DNA of 64,000 nt from Acetivibrio mesophilus. GTDB lineage: Bacteria; Bacillota; Clostridia; Acetivibrionales; Acetivibrionaceae. Below, one piece after another: positions 20,604 through 27,697 of this stretch. The first letter of the stretch is position 1. Each line of letters starts with the position of its first letter. The notes beneath the pieces are model-generated. The model was not told where the DNA came from and made no database searches. It was given only the letters and a program-made list of their open reading frames with translations. The stretch is from contig NZ_RLII01000002.1 of NCBI RefSeq assembly GCF_004102745.1, forward strand, positions 124,001-188,000. The letters run 5' to 3'. A program made the translations under genes and the position numbers.

Positions 20604-21128
20604 CTAATCAAATATCCTTGTTCTTCTCAATGCACCTTCTAAAAAACCGCTGACAAGTCCTACAAAAAACCCCATTATAGAGCCCGATACCAGAAGCACC
20701 GGCAAAACTACCGCAACCGCCAAATCCTTCATAAAAAAAGCTGCGACCAGTATCTGACCGATATTATGAGCAATTGCTCCTGCTATACTAATTCCTGTTA
20801 TACTGAATTTATTGCGCCCTGATTTATAGAGAACCGACATGACAACAGTGCTAAGCACTCCTCCCGATATACTGAACAGAAAAAGCATCCATCCTCCTCC
20901 TCCAAATATGGAAGAAAGGACACACCTTACAAATACCACCGAGATAGCTTCCCTAAATCCAAAAAACATAATAGTTATAATAGTTATTATATTGGCAAGT
21001 CCAAGCTTTACTCCCGGTACAGGAGCAGGAATGGGTATCCAAGATTCAATTATTGATAAAATCAAAGCCTGAGAAACAAACACTCCAAGCAAAATAGTCT
21101 TTTTTACTTTATTCACTTTATCCCTCAT
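20604..21128 (-). CDS. Gx transporter family membrane protein (EetB-like)
   Basis: The 174-residue integral membrane protein has five or six predicted helices with the family segments ESWIPIPAPVPGVKLGLANI and RCVLSSIFGGG. Such proteins were named heptaprenyl diphosphate synthase component I, but they look like small transporter or scaffold proteins and lack prenyl synthase motifs. In Listeria-type electron transfer loci a protein of this kind (EetB) sits beside an EetA partner and apbE; the same company occurs here. The specific function here is inferred. The ribosome binding site is weak. Confidence 0.75.
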   Translation of the reverse strand: MRDKVNKVKKTILLGVFVSQALILSIIESWIPIPAPVPGVKLGLANIITIITIMFFGFREAISVVFVRCVLSSIFGGGGWMLFLFSISGGVLSTVVMSVLYKSGRNKFSITGISIAGAIAHNIGQILVAAFFMKDLAVAVVLPVLLVSGSIMGFFVGLVSGFLEGALRRTRIFD

Positions 21129-21169
21129 AATCTTATGTCATAATAAAGCTTGCATTGCTTTAGCGGCAC

Positions 21170-21550
21170 TTAATACGTAACTATATCCACATCATCCGAT
21201 TGACCTTCAATCTTTATCATAGTTTTGTTGGGAAGACATACCGCCATATCGCCCTTTTCTGTGAGCCAACCGGTATTTACGCATACCTTGTCCGGACAAT
21301 CGGCTTCCTTAAACCTTATTCGTCCTTTTTCGACGAGTACTATATCATTGTATTCACCTAAAACCGTAATTTCCATAGGCTCACTTACAGCGTCAATATC
21401 AATCCTTTTTATCTCCTGGTTATCCTTAATAATTACTGCTATTTTCCGGGCATTTTCCCCCGAACTTTTGTAAATAGAAACCCCAATAAAAGACGCAGCT
21501 ATTAATATTATGGCAAACCCGAGAATAATCAAATCACCTTTTTTCAACAT
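21170..21550 (-). CDS. NusG domain II-containing exported/membrane protein (EetA-like)
   Basis: The protein of 126 residues from the chosen start has an N-terminal membrane anchor (DLIILGFAIILIAASFIGV) followed by an extracytoplasmic NusG-domain-II-like fold, with the typical CPDKVCVNTGWL and AVCLPNKTMIKI segments. I chose ATG 21550 because AAGGAA lies 7 bases upstream; an ATG 21 bases earlier is also open. It overlaps apbE by 17 bases and precedes the Gx transporter. The domain occurs beside flavin transfer and redox proteins; its exact role is not established. Confidence 0.75.
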   Translation of the reverse strand: MLKKGDLIILGFAIILIAASFIGVSIYKSSGENARKIAVIIKDNQEIKRIDIDAVSEPMEITVLGEYNDIVLVEKGRIRFKEADCPDKVCVNTGWLTEKGDMAVCLPNKTMIKIEGQSDDVDIVTY

Positions 21551-22580
21551 ATTCAAATTCCTTGCTTTCATCTCGAAATATGAAAGTTTCCTTTAATCCA
21601 TCCGTTACATATATTTTCTTATCCTCAGTAACAAATACTGCTTCTATACCTTCAAGGCTTTCGATGAGCTTCATACCTTCCTCAAGACCCAGCACAAAAG
21701 TTGCTGTCGATAGGGCATCGGCATCTATTGAAATATCTGAAACTATAGTAGTGCCAATAAGTCCCGTATCAGCTGGATAGCCGGTCTTTGGATCTAAAAT
21801 ATGGTGATATCTTACACCGTCCTTCTCAAAAAACCTCTCATAATCGCCGGAGCTGACCACTGCCTTGTCTTTCACGCTAATAATACCAATATACGAACCA
21901 TCCTTGCCTCTAGGGTTTCTTATGCCAATAGTCCAAGGACTTCCGTCAGGTTTGCCTCCCAGCGTTAATATATTTCCACCAAGGCTTATCATTGCAGACT
22001 CTACCCCGTGTTTTTTGTATATCTCAATCACTTCATCTGCGGCAAAGCCCTTTGCAATTCCGCCAAGATCCACAATCTGTCCTTTTTTCGCCAGCATAGC
22101 CGTTGAGTTTTCAAGGTCAATATTTATATCCTTATAGTTCACCAGTTTTAAAAGCTCATCAATTTCACTTTCGGAAGGTACCTTCGGATTATTTGAAAAC
22201 ACGCCCCAAGACTCCACCAAAGGACCTATGGTAAGATCAAAGGCACCATTGCTGATTTCACTATACTGTCTGGCCTTCTCAAGTACATACAAGGTGTCCT
22301 TACCAAGATTTACATATTCTTCACCCGCCGCATCATTTAGAAGGTTCACTTCTCCACCGGGCTTGTTTATTGTCATAACCGATTCAATCTCAGCTATTCT
22401 ACCATTTACCTCTTTTGCAATCATTTCAGCATTTTTATGATAAATCCTCTGTAAAACAACAGTTCCCATTAAGAATTCCTGAGTTTCATAAGAATTCGAA
22501 GAATAGTAGCTACAGGATGTAAACAAAACACCTATGCATAAAACTATACTTAAAATAATTACTGCAAACTTTTTTGTCAT
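21534..22580 (-). CDS. apbE: FAD:protein FMN transferase lipoprotein
   Basis: The protein is 348 residues from the ATG preceded by GGTGAT; an upstream in-frame ATG lacks a signal. A lipoprotein-type leader ends in LFTSC, so it should be anchored outside the membrane. ApbE transfers FMN from FAD to Thr/Ser of target proteins with magnesium. Seen: the FLMGTVVLQRIY start, the KGFAADEV and SLGGNILTLGGKPDGSPW segments, and the C-terminal DALSTATFVLG, where metal and FAD residues lie. It is first in its operon, behind a near-consensus promoter. Possible FMN acceptors are not obvious within the window. Confidence 0.9.
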   Translation of the reverse strand: MTKKFAVIILSIVLCIGVLFTSCSYYSSNSYETQEFLMGTVVLQRIYHKNAEMIAKEVNGRIAEIESVMTINKPGGEVNLLNDAAGEEYVNLGKDTLYVLEKARQYSEISNGAFDLTIGPLVESWGVFSNNPKVPSESEIDELLKLVNYKDINIDLENSTAMLAKKGQIVDLGGIAKGFAADEVIEIYKKHGVESAMISLGGNILTLGGKPDGSPWTIGIRNPRGKDGSYIGIISVKDKAVVSSGDYERFFEKDGVRYHHILDPKTGYPADTGLIGTTIVSDISIDADALSTATFVLGLEEGMKLIESLEGIEAVFVTEDKKIYVTDGLKETFIFRDESKEFEYVEKR

Positions 22581-22690
22581 ATAATCACCAATTAAGTAAA
22601 CAATGCCCATATAATGCCAAGACATTATTATTATTCAACCAATATAATTATTTATTCTAAAGGATATATAAAACTTTTATTCAAGATAAA

Positions 22691-22720
22691 ATTATATTAT
22701 ACCGAAAATTGATATGTCAA
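22691..22720 (-). promoter_or_regulatory. Sigma-A-type promoter of the apbE operon
   Basis: Minus strand: TTGACA, 18 bases, TATAAT, both boxes at consensus. The start point would lie about 100 bases upstream of the apbE ATG. The rest of the 377-base divergent gap up to the dehydrogenase is AT-rich; TATAAT at 22804-22809 on the plus strand may serve the dehydrogenase but has no clear -35 box. Confidence 0.75.
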
Positions 22721-22957
22721 TTATAATTCACTGTAAAAGTGCAACGCTAAATATTAATTTCTAATACAAGGATAATTTGTGTTATATATAAAAATCCGTG
22801 GTATATAATATATGTATTGCATAGTATATAAGCCATTATGTTTATTTCTATCTTATTAAACCGATAGTAATTTTGTCAAAATATTAATAACAGAACATAA
22901 TAATGTTCAAGATGCAAAGACAGTACTTAGACTATTTTTTATACAAGGAGGATTCGG

Positions 22958-24733
22958 ATGTCTCAAAAAATTTTGATATTGGGAGCCGGATATGCAGGAA
23001 TTGAAGCTGCTTTGACGCTCCAAAAAAAGAAACGAAAAGAAGATGATATCGAAATAAGTATCATCGACAAAAACTCTTACCATACTCTTCTGACGGAACT
23101 TCACGAGGTTGCCGGAAACAGAATAGATGAGGATGCTGTCATAGTACCATTGAAAGATATATTCATGTATACTGATGTGAATATTATTAAGGATGAAATC
23201 AAAAACATTGATTTAGAGAATAACAAACTTATATCCGACAACAACGAGTACCAATATGATTACCTTATTTTTGCCGTAGGAAGTGAACCAAACTTCTACG
23301 GTATTCCGGGTATGGAGGAAAACTGCTTTCCTTTGTGGTCCTTTAAGGATGCTGTTGCAATAAGAGATCATATAAAAGATTGCTTTGAAAAAGCTTCCCG
23401 TACCACCGACCCAAAGACAAGGAAGTCCCTTCTTACCTTTGTTGTAGGCGGCGGCGGATTTACTGGTGTTGAGACTATAGGTGAAATCGCTCAATGGGTC
23501 AAATCCTTATGCAGAGAATACAAGATAGAACGAGATGAAGTTGACTTAAAGCTGATTGAAGCCCTGCCAAAGATACTAAATAATCTAAAGGATAAAAATA
23601 TTAATAGGGTCATGAAATATCTCACAAACACCTTGAAGGTTGACGTACTTTTAAACAGTGCCATAAGCAAGCTGAACGAAGATAGCGTCGAACTGAAGGA
23701 CGGGAGAATAATACCTACAAGAACCCTTATCTGGTCCGCCGGTATAAAAGCGTGCTGCCTTTCTGATAGAGTTGATGTGGAGAAAGGAAAAGCGTGCAAG
23801 GTAAAAGTTGATAAATATGCCGGAACTCAATACAAAAATGTATATGCAGTTGGAGATGCTTCTTGCTTTGAGTCCGACGGACATATGCTTCCTGCACTGG
23901 TTGAGGTGGCACTACAGACTGGAAATGGCGCTGCCTTAAATATCCTCAATGATATTAGAGGCAAGGAAAGGGAAGAAATTAAGCCCAAGCTTCATGGCGT
24001 CATGGTTTCTGTCGGAAGCTTCTTCGCTGTTGCAGATATTATGGGGTTACAGCTTCAAAGGCCTTTTGCAATATTAATGAAATATCTTGTAAACATGCAC
24101 TATCTCTTTGGAATTGGGGGCTTTGAACTTGTACTCAAATACATCAAGCACGAATTCTTTAAAAAGAAACAGGATAAGTTTTTACTTGAAAAGCATTACT
24201 CGGTTACCGGCCCCATCTTCTGGCTTGTTCCCCTGCGCCTCTTTTTAGGATACTCATGGCTTATGGAGGGACTAAACAAGCTAAAAGAAGGATGGTTGAG
24301 CACCCCGATGCTTGCAGGCATGGCTGTTGATGGCCAATCCAGTGCTTCAATAACCGAAACCGGTGAGCAGATGTTTAGAATTATTTCCTCCCACACCCCG
24401 TCATGGTATGCCTTTATAGCAGAAAACCTTGTAATTCCTAATGCCTTATTATTCCAATGGCTTATAGTGCTTACCGAAATAGGTTTAGGCCTTGCATTTA
24501 TTTCAGGAACATTTACGTTTATAGCAGGTCTAGGTTCATTAGCACTAAATATAAACTTCTTGCTGTCAACAGGATTATATGAAACCTCTTGGTGGTATAT
24601 CCCCGCTGCAATCTGTATGCTTGCCGGTGCCGGAAGGGCCTTTGGAGTAGACTATTATCTGATTCCGTATCTCATGAGACAATGGAGATTTTTCGTAAGA
24701 AACCGGAGAATAAAACCCTTTCTTTTTCGATAG
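22958..24733 (+). CDS. Type II NADH dehydrogenase with C-terminal DoxX-like membrane domain
   Basis: The 591-residue protein fuses two parts. The first (about 1-410) is an FAD/NAD(P)-binding oxidoreductase: ILGAGYAGIEAA binds FAD, VVGGGGFTGVE binds NADH and YAVGDAS is the third FAD motif. The second (about 415-590) has four or so hydrophobic helices beginning FWLVPLRLFLGYSWLMEGLNK and resembles DoxX/DoxD. It should oxidise NADH and pass electrons to a membrane carrier. The AAGGAGGA site is strong. It is divergent from apbE, the Gx transporter and the polyprenyl synthase, as expected for a flavin-based electron transfer module. A quinone as acceptor is assumed, not shown. Confidence 0.88.
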   Translation: MSQKILILGAGYAGIEAALTLQKKKRKEDDIEISIIDKNSYHTLLTELHEVAGNRIDEDAVIVPLKDIFMYTDVNIIKDEIKNIDLENNKLISDNNEYQYDYLIFAVGSEPNFYGIPGMEENCFPLWSFKDAVAIRDHIKDCFEKASRTTDPKTRKSLLTFVVGGGGFTGVETIGEIAQWVKSLCREYKIERDEVDLKLIEALPKILNNLKDKNINRVMKYLTNTLKVDVLLNSAISKLNEDSVELKDGRIIPTRTLIWSAGIKACCLSDRVDVEKGKACKVKVDKYAGTQYKNVYAVGDASCFESDGHMLPALVEVALQTGNGAALNILNDIRGKEREEIKPKLHGVMVSVGSFFAVADIMGLQLQRPFAILMKYLVNMHYLFGIGGFELVLKYIKHEFFKKKQDKFLLEKHYSVTGPIFWLVPLRLFLGYSWLMEGLNKLKEGWLSTPMLAGMAVDGQSSASITETGEQMFRIISSHTPSWYAFIAENLVIPNALLFQWLIVLTEIGLGLAFISGTFTFIAGLGSLALNINFLLSTGLYETSWWYIPAAICMLAGAGRAFGVDYYLIPYLMRQWRFFVRNRRIKPFLFR

Positions 24734-24759
24734 GTCCTCAAGTAAAAAACTGATATCAG

Positions 24760-24794
24760 AAAAGGTGACCTGTAAAACTTCAGATCACCTTTTT
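24760..24794. terminator. Bidirectional intrinsic terminator
   Basis: AAAAGGTGA-C-CTG pairs with CAG-A-TCACCTTTT around an 8-base loop, followed by a T tract. It lies between the convergent dehydrogenase and SSB genes. Confidence 0.85.
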
Positions 24795-24852
24795 TACGTG
24801 GCTACATTACTTATAAATTGCATTGAACAAATACCACAAAAAAATAAACTAA

Positions 24853-25551
24853 TCAATTTTCCTTCTCTTCCTGTTCCATTTCCTCTTCCATTTCCTCTTC
24901 CATTTCCTCTTCCTTACCTTCTTCCAAACATACCTCCATTTTAGAAACAGAGACCTCAAACGCCACCTTTGTTATGACCTCTCCTGTATCTAGCTTTTTC
25001 TGATATTCACGGCTCTGAATCCTTCCCCATATCTTTATGTTTTGACCAACCTCAAGCCCAGATGAATATCTGGCATTCCTGCCCCAGCAAATACATGGTA
25101 TGTAGTCCGATTTGTTGTATGGTCTGTTGACAGCCAGCAATATATCTGTAATTTCCCTCCCAAAAGGAGTTGTTCTGTATATTGGCTTTTTACATATAAA
25201 ACCATTCAGGAAAATCTGATTCGGATTCTTGATCTTCTTATCGTCCTCCAAGAAACTGATTTCTCTGGCAAATACCGTCAGCACAAGCTTACTTCCCTCA
25301 GTATTGTTATAATTGTTGTAGGAACGGAACTGTCCCTCCACCTCGATGAATTTACCTATTTCTAAGCTTTGCTTAGAAATCAGCCTTTCCGACACTGTGA
25401 CAGAAATCCTGTCGTAGCTGTCACTCAGCCTTGGAACTTCCAATGTAAAGGAATAAAAACCCTCACCATAAACCTCATGACTGAATTCTGCTTCTGATAC
25501 TATCTTACCGGAAATGGTCACCATGTTGTTCTCAATGATGTTTCCGACCAT
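24853..25551 (-). CDS. Double OB-fold single-stranded DNA-binding protein
   Basis: The 232-residue protein contains two successive OB domains: about 8-105 (MVTISGKIVSEAEF onward) and about 112-205 (IFLNGFICKKPIYRTTPFG onward, which most resembles bacterial SSB/PriB). The tail is extremely acidic, built from repeated EEEM units, and lacks the usual SSB tip DDDIPF. It probably binds single-stranded DNA, but the fused double domain suggests a role different from the replicative SSB. GGGGGTCGG precedes the ATG. It stands alone. Confidence 0.75.
   Translation of the reverse strand: MVGNIIENNMVTISGKIVSEAEFSHEVYGEGFYSFTLEVPRLSDSYDRISVTVSERLISKQSLEIGKFIEVEGQFRSYNNYNNTEGSKLVLTVFAREISFLEDDKKIKNPNQIFLNGFICKKPIYRTTPFGREITDILLAVNRPYNKSDYIPCICWGRNARYSSGLEVGQNIKIWGRIQSREYQKKLDTGEVITKVAFEVSVSKMEVCLEEGKEEEMEEEMEEEMEQEEKEN
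24877..24912. repeat. Three tandem 12-bp repeats in the SSB acidic tail
   Basis: CATTTCCTCTTC is repeated exactly three times head to tail, coding for Glu-Glu-Met-Glu units. A diverged part copy adjoins. Copy number may vary by slippage and would keep the reading frame. Confidence 0.9.
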
Positions 25552-25904
25552 CCGACCCCCACACTCCTCTCTTAGGCTTCTTACGTATATCCAATAATTT
25601 ATCTAATGTAATGTTATTCACTAACGATGCTTTTTAGAATTACTTTATTCATACATTAGTTAAATTTGTATGTGTTTCCTGAAAGAAGCTAATAATTTTA
25701 TATAAAAATACTGAAATAAATCTCAATAATAAATGTTCCTAAAGAAAGGAATCCGGCGTGGATGCATCCACTCTTTACGTTCCTCATTGAAACATAAAAA
25801 ACAAATATACTTACCTTTTATATCCAATAAACTATTCGTAATCTTTATTATATTATATATCGACCAACTTGAAAATCCCTGAAAGTATTTTTCTATGACT
25901 TGTC
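25552..25904. other. 353-base gap with a 14-bp perfect palindrome
   Basis: No gene is visible. GTGGATGCATCCAC at 25758-25771 is a perfect palindrome, flanked by AGGAA (25747) and TTCCT (25780) that could extend it into an imperfect longer hairpin. The rest is AT-rich. The upstream signals of the SSB gene probably lie in the lower-coordinate part. I recognise no known RNA motif. Confidence 0.5.
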
Positions 25905-26564
25905 TTAATTTTTCATCTGATTAATATCAAAACCATTTACCAAAACAAAGGTTGCCGCAGCCAAAACATTATTAGGGTCAACGCTCTCAAGGTCCGTCCT
26001 AACCTTAAACTCCTGAGGCTCAATTACCGTTCCGTTCTTTGTATATATTCTTCTTTGTAGGCAGCACATCATATTGTCCTTAGCCACCAAATCGCCTATG
26101 CTTGATGTGGTCATACTGGCCTTGAGATTAAAACCGTAAGTTACAATATAGTGCTTAATATCCTTAAAAAACTTACTAAGATCATTATCATCGGCATTTA
26201 CTATTGCTATACCTTTTTCGTTTAATAAGGAAAAAGCTCTTTTCATTAATTCCAAATAATTTTGTTCCATTTCTCCATTAATTTCATCGGCTTTATCGGT
26301 AAAAACAATAATATCAAATCTTAAATAGTCATAAATTTCCTTAGAAATCTCACATAAATCAAGCTTTAGAATAAGAATATCGGTATTGTTTCGCTCGAGC
26401 TCGGACAAATAACCTTTTATCCGTTTGCCATCCAAGCCGGACAGATTCTTTGAGTCAACTATACTAATTCTCTTTCTGGAATTGTGTAATATGGAATTAA
26501 TGATGTTTGCAGTTTTCTCCTTGTTGTTTTGTCCAACTATTCCTGTTATCAGCACCCGGTTCAA
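25905..26564 (-). CDS. Mur ligase-like protein, degenerate and shortened
   Basis: The 219-residue protein resembles the central ATPase domain of Mur ligases such as MurE. A P-loop-like GIVGQNNKEKTANII stands where GTNGKTTT is expected. IIVFTDKADEIN and NYLELMKRAFSLL follow, then IAIVNADDND and finally NNVLAAATFVLVNGFD. Substrate-binding N- and C-terminal domains are missing, and the lysine-threonine of the P-loop is displaced, so ligase activity is doubtful. The start appears to be TTG with a tight GGGG upstream; the true start is uncertain. It could be a regulatory relic or a domain with a new role. Confidence 0.6.
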   Translation of the reverse strand: MNRVLITGIVGQNNKEKTANIINSILHNSRKRISIVDSKNLSGLDGKRIKGYLSELERNNTDILILKLDLCEISKEIYDYLRFDIIVFTDKADEINGEMEQNYLELMKRAFSLLNEKGIAIVNADDNDLSKFFKDIKHYIVTYGFNLKASMTTSSIGDLVAKDNMMCCLQRRIYTKNGTVIEPQEFKVRTDLESVDPNNVLAAATFVLVNGFDINQMKN

Positions 26565-26664
26565 ACCCCATTTCTTTTGATAGCTGTAATTTTATAATGT
26601 ACTTTTTTCTTAATTTTATGTAAAAGGATAAAAATCACACTGCAGATTTTAGCAAAAACTTATG

Positions 26665-27435
26665 CTACTGTTTTTTTATTTGCCTGCCTCTATAATCAAT
26701 TTCGAAGTTTTCCCTCATAATCATTTTGGAAACAGGAATAAAACCATATCCCTTTTCTTTCAGCGAGGTTATTATTTCCGGAAGTATTTTGGCAGTATGT
26801 TTGGTATCATTATGAAACAATATAATTGAGCCGTTGCCTACATTTTTAAGTACACGATTTTTTATCTCGTCAGCAGTAATTCCCGGCTTCCAGTCCAAAG
26901 AATCGACGTCCCATTGAATTGTATAATGATTCAGTTCCCTGGCAATTCTGACAACATCATTGTTGTAATCACCATAGGGCGGTCTGAACAGATCCACATC
27001 TTTTCCTGTGATCTTTTTCAATGCGCTGTCACACTTTAATATTTCACTTTTTATTGCTGAATTATTAAGACTTGCCATTTTATAGTGGGAATAAGAATGA
27101 TTTGCTATATCGTGTCCCTCATCCGAAATCATTTTTACCGCATCAGGGTTCTTCTCTGCCCATACCCCTATAATAAAAAAAGTTGCCTTAACATCTTGCT
27201 CCCTCAAGGTATTAAGAATATCCGGTATATCCTCACTTCCCCAAGCGCAGTCAAAAGTCAGGGCAATCTTTTTTTCAGGATAATCCACTGAGTATATGGG
27301 AATTTCTCTTTTTTGCTGAAATACAGCCGCAACCTCTTCGCGGGAAAAATAAGCAAATGCTGCAACGACCAATATAATGCTTGCCAACAAGCTATACTTT
27401 AGTATACTATTTACCTTCACAACATAAAACTTCAT
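26665..27435 (-). CDS. Polysaccharide deacetylase family protein (PdaB-like)
   Basis: The 256-residue protein has an N-terminal membrane anchor or signal (about residues 12-28) and a NodB-type domain. Motifs: TFDCAWG (first motif, with Cys in place of the second Asp), HDIANHSYSH (metal histidines), RPPYGDYN, and the C-terminal ILFHND. The TFD-x-x-WG form matches PdaB/sporulation-type deacetylases acting on cell wall or cortex glycan. The function is inferred from family. The ribosome binding site is weak. Confidence 0.85.
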   Translation of the reverse strand: MKFYVVKVNSILKYSLLASIILVVAAFAYFSREEVAAVFQQKREIPIYSVDYPEKKIALTFDCAWGSEDIPDILNTLREQDVKATFFIIGVWAEKNPDAVKMISDEGHDIANHSYSHYKMASLNNSAIKSEILKCDSALKKITGKDVDLFRPPYGDYNNDVVRIARELNHYTIQWDVDSLDWKPGITADEIKNRVLKNVGNGSIILFHNDTKHTAKILPEIITSLKEKGYGFIPVSKMIMRENFEIDYRGRQIKKQ

Positions 27436-27477
27436 TTTTCATACATCCAATATTTATAATCCTGCATTATACATATT

Positions 27478-27506
27478 TTGACTATCAAAAATATATGACA
27501 TATAAC
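27478..27506 (+). promoter_or_regulatory. Sigma-A-type promoter of asnB
   Basis: TTGACT, 17 bases, TATAAC. This predicts transcription from about 27513 and a leader of about 185 bases before the asnB ATG. Confidence 0.75.
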
Positions 27507-27512
27507 TTTGGG

Positions 27513-27672
27513 TTCTAAATAAAGTAATGAATTATAAAAAATAATTAATAAATTCAAAAGGCCGTAAAAGTAACAATATAGGTTTCCAGCGCATATATTA
27601 CTGGTATAGGACTTATCAAAATATAAGTCCGGCAAAGGTGCCAAATGTTATTAGGGCACCTTTATGTTTTTA
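27513..27672 (+). promoter_or_regulatory. Structured asnB leader ending in a terminator-like hairpin (putative attenuator)
   Basis: Between promoter and gene are three helices: CCAG/CTGG at about 27585-27604, GGACTTAT/ATAAGTCC at 27609-27630, and a 9-bp hairpin AAAGGTGCC/GGCACCTTT at 27634-27663 followed by TTTTT. A terminator in the leader implies conditional readthrough. The T-box consensus is absent, so the sensing mechanism is not identified. Confidence 0.55.
27634..27671 (+). terminator. Terminator-like hairpin upstream of asnB
   Basis: A perfect 9-bp stem with a 12-base loop is followed by ATGTTTTTA. It lies after the predicted start point and 27 bases before the asnB start codon, so it can act only as an attenuator or as an end for divergent-region transcripts. 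Confidence 0.65.
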
Positions 27673-27697
27673 TCTAATATTGGGAGTTGATATTAAT

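Noticed and set aside
20604-21128. True heptaprenyl diphosphate synthase subunit
   Set aside because: It is an integral membrane protein with no prenyl synthase motif; the catalytic protein is the adjacent HepT-like gene.
22804-22809. TATAAT as a firm dehydrogenase promoter
   Set aside because: The nearest -35-like sequence (TTGTGT) is 21 bases away, and TATAAT occurs by chance in such AT-rich sequence.
27513-27697. T-box riboswitch before asnB
   Set aside because: The conserved T-box segment (AGGGTGG-N-ACCGCG) and a UGGN bulge are absent; only a terminator-like hairpin and other stems are present.
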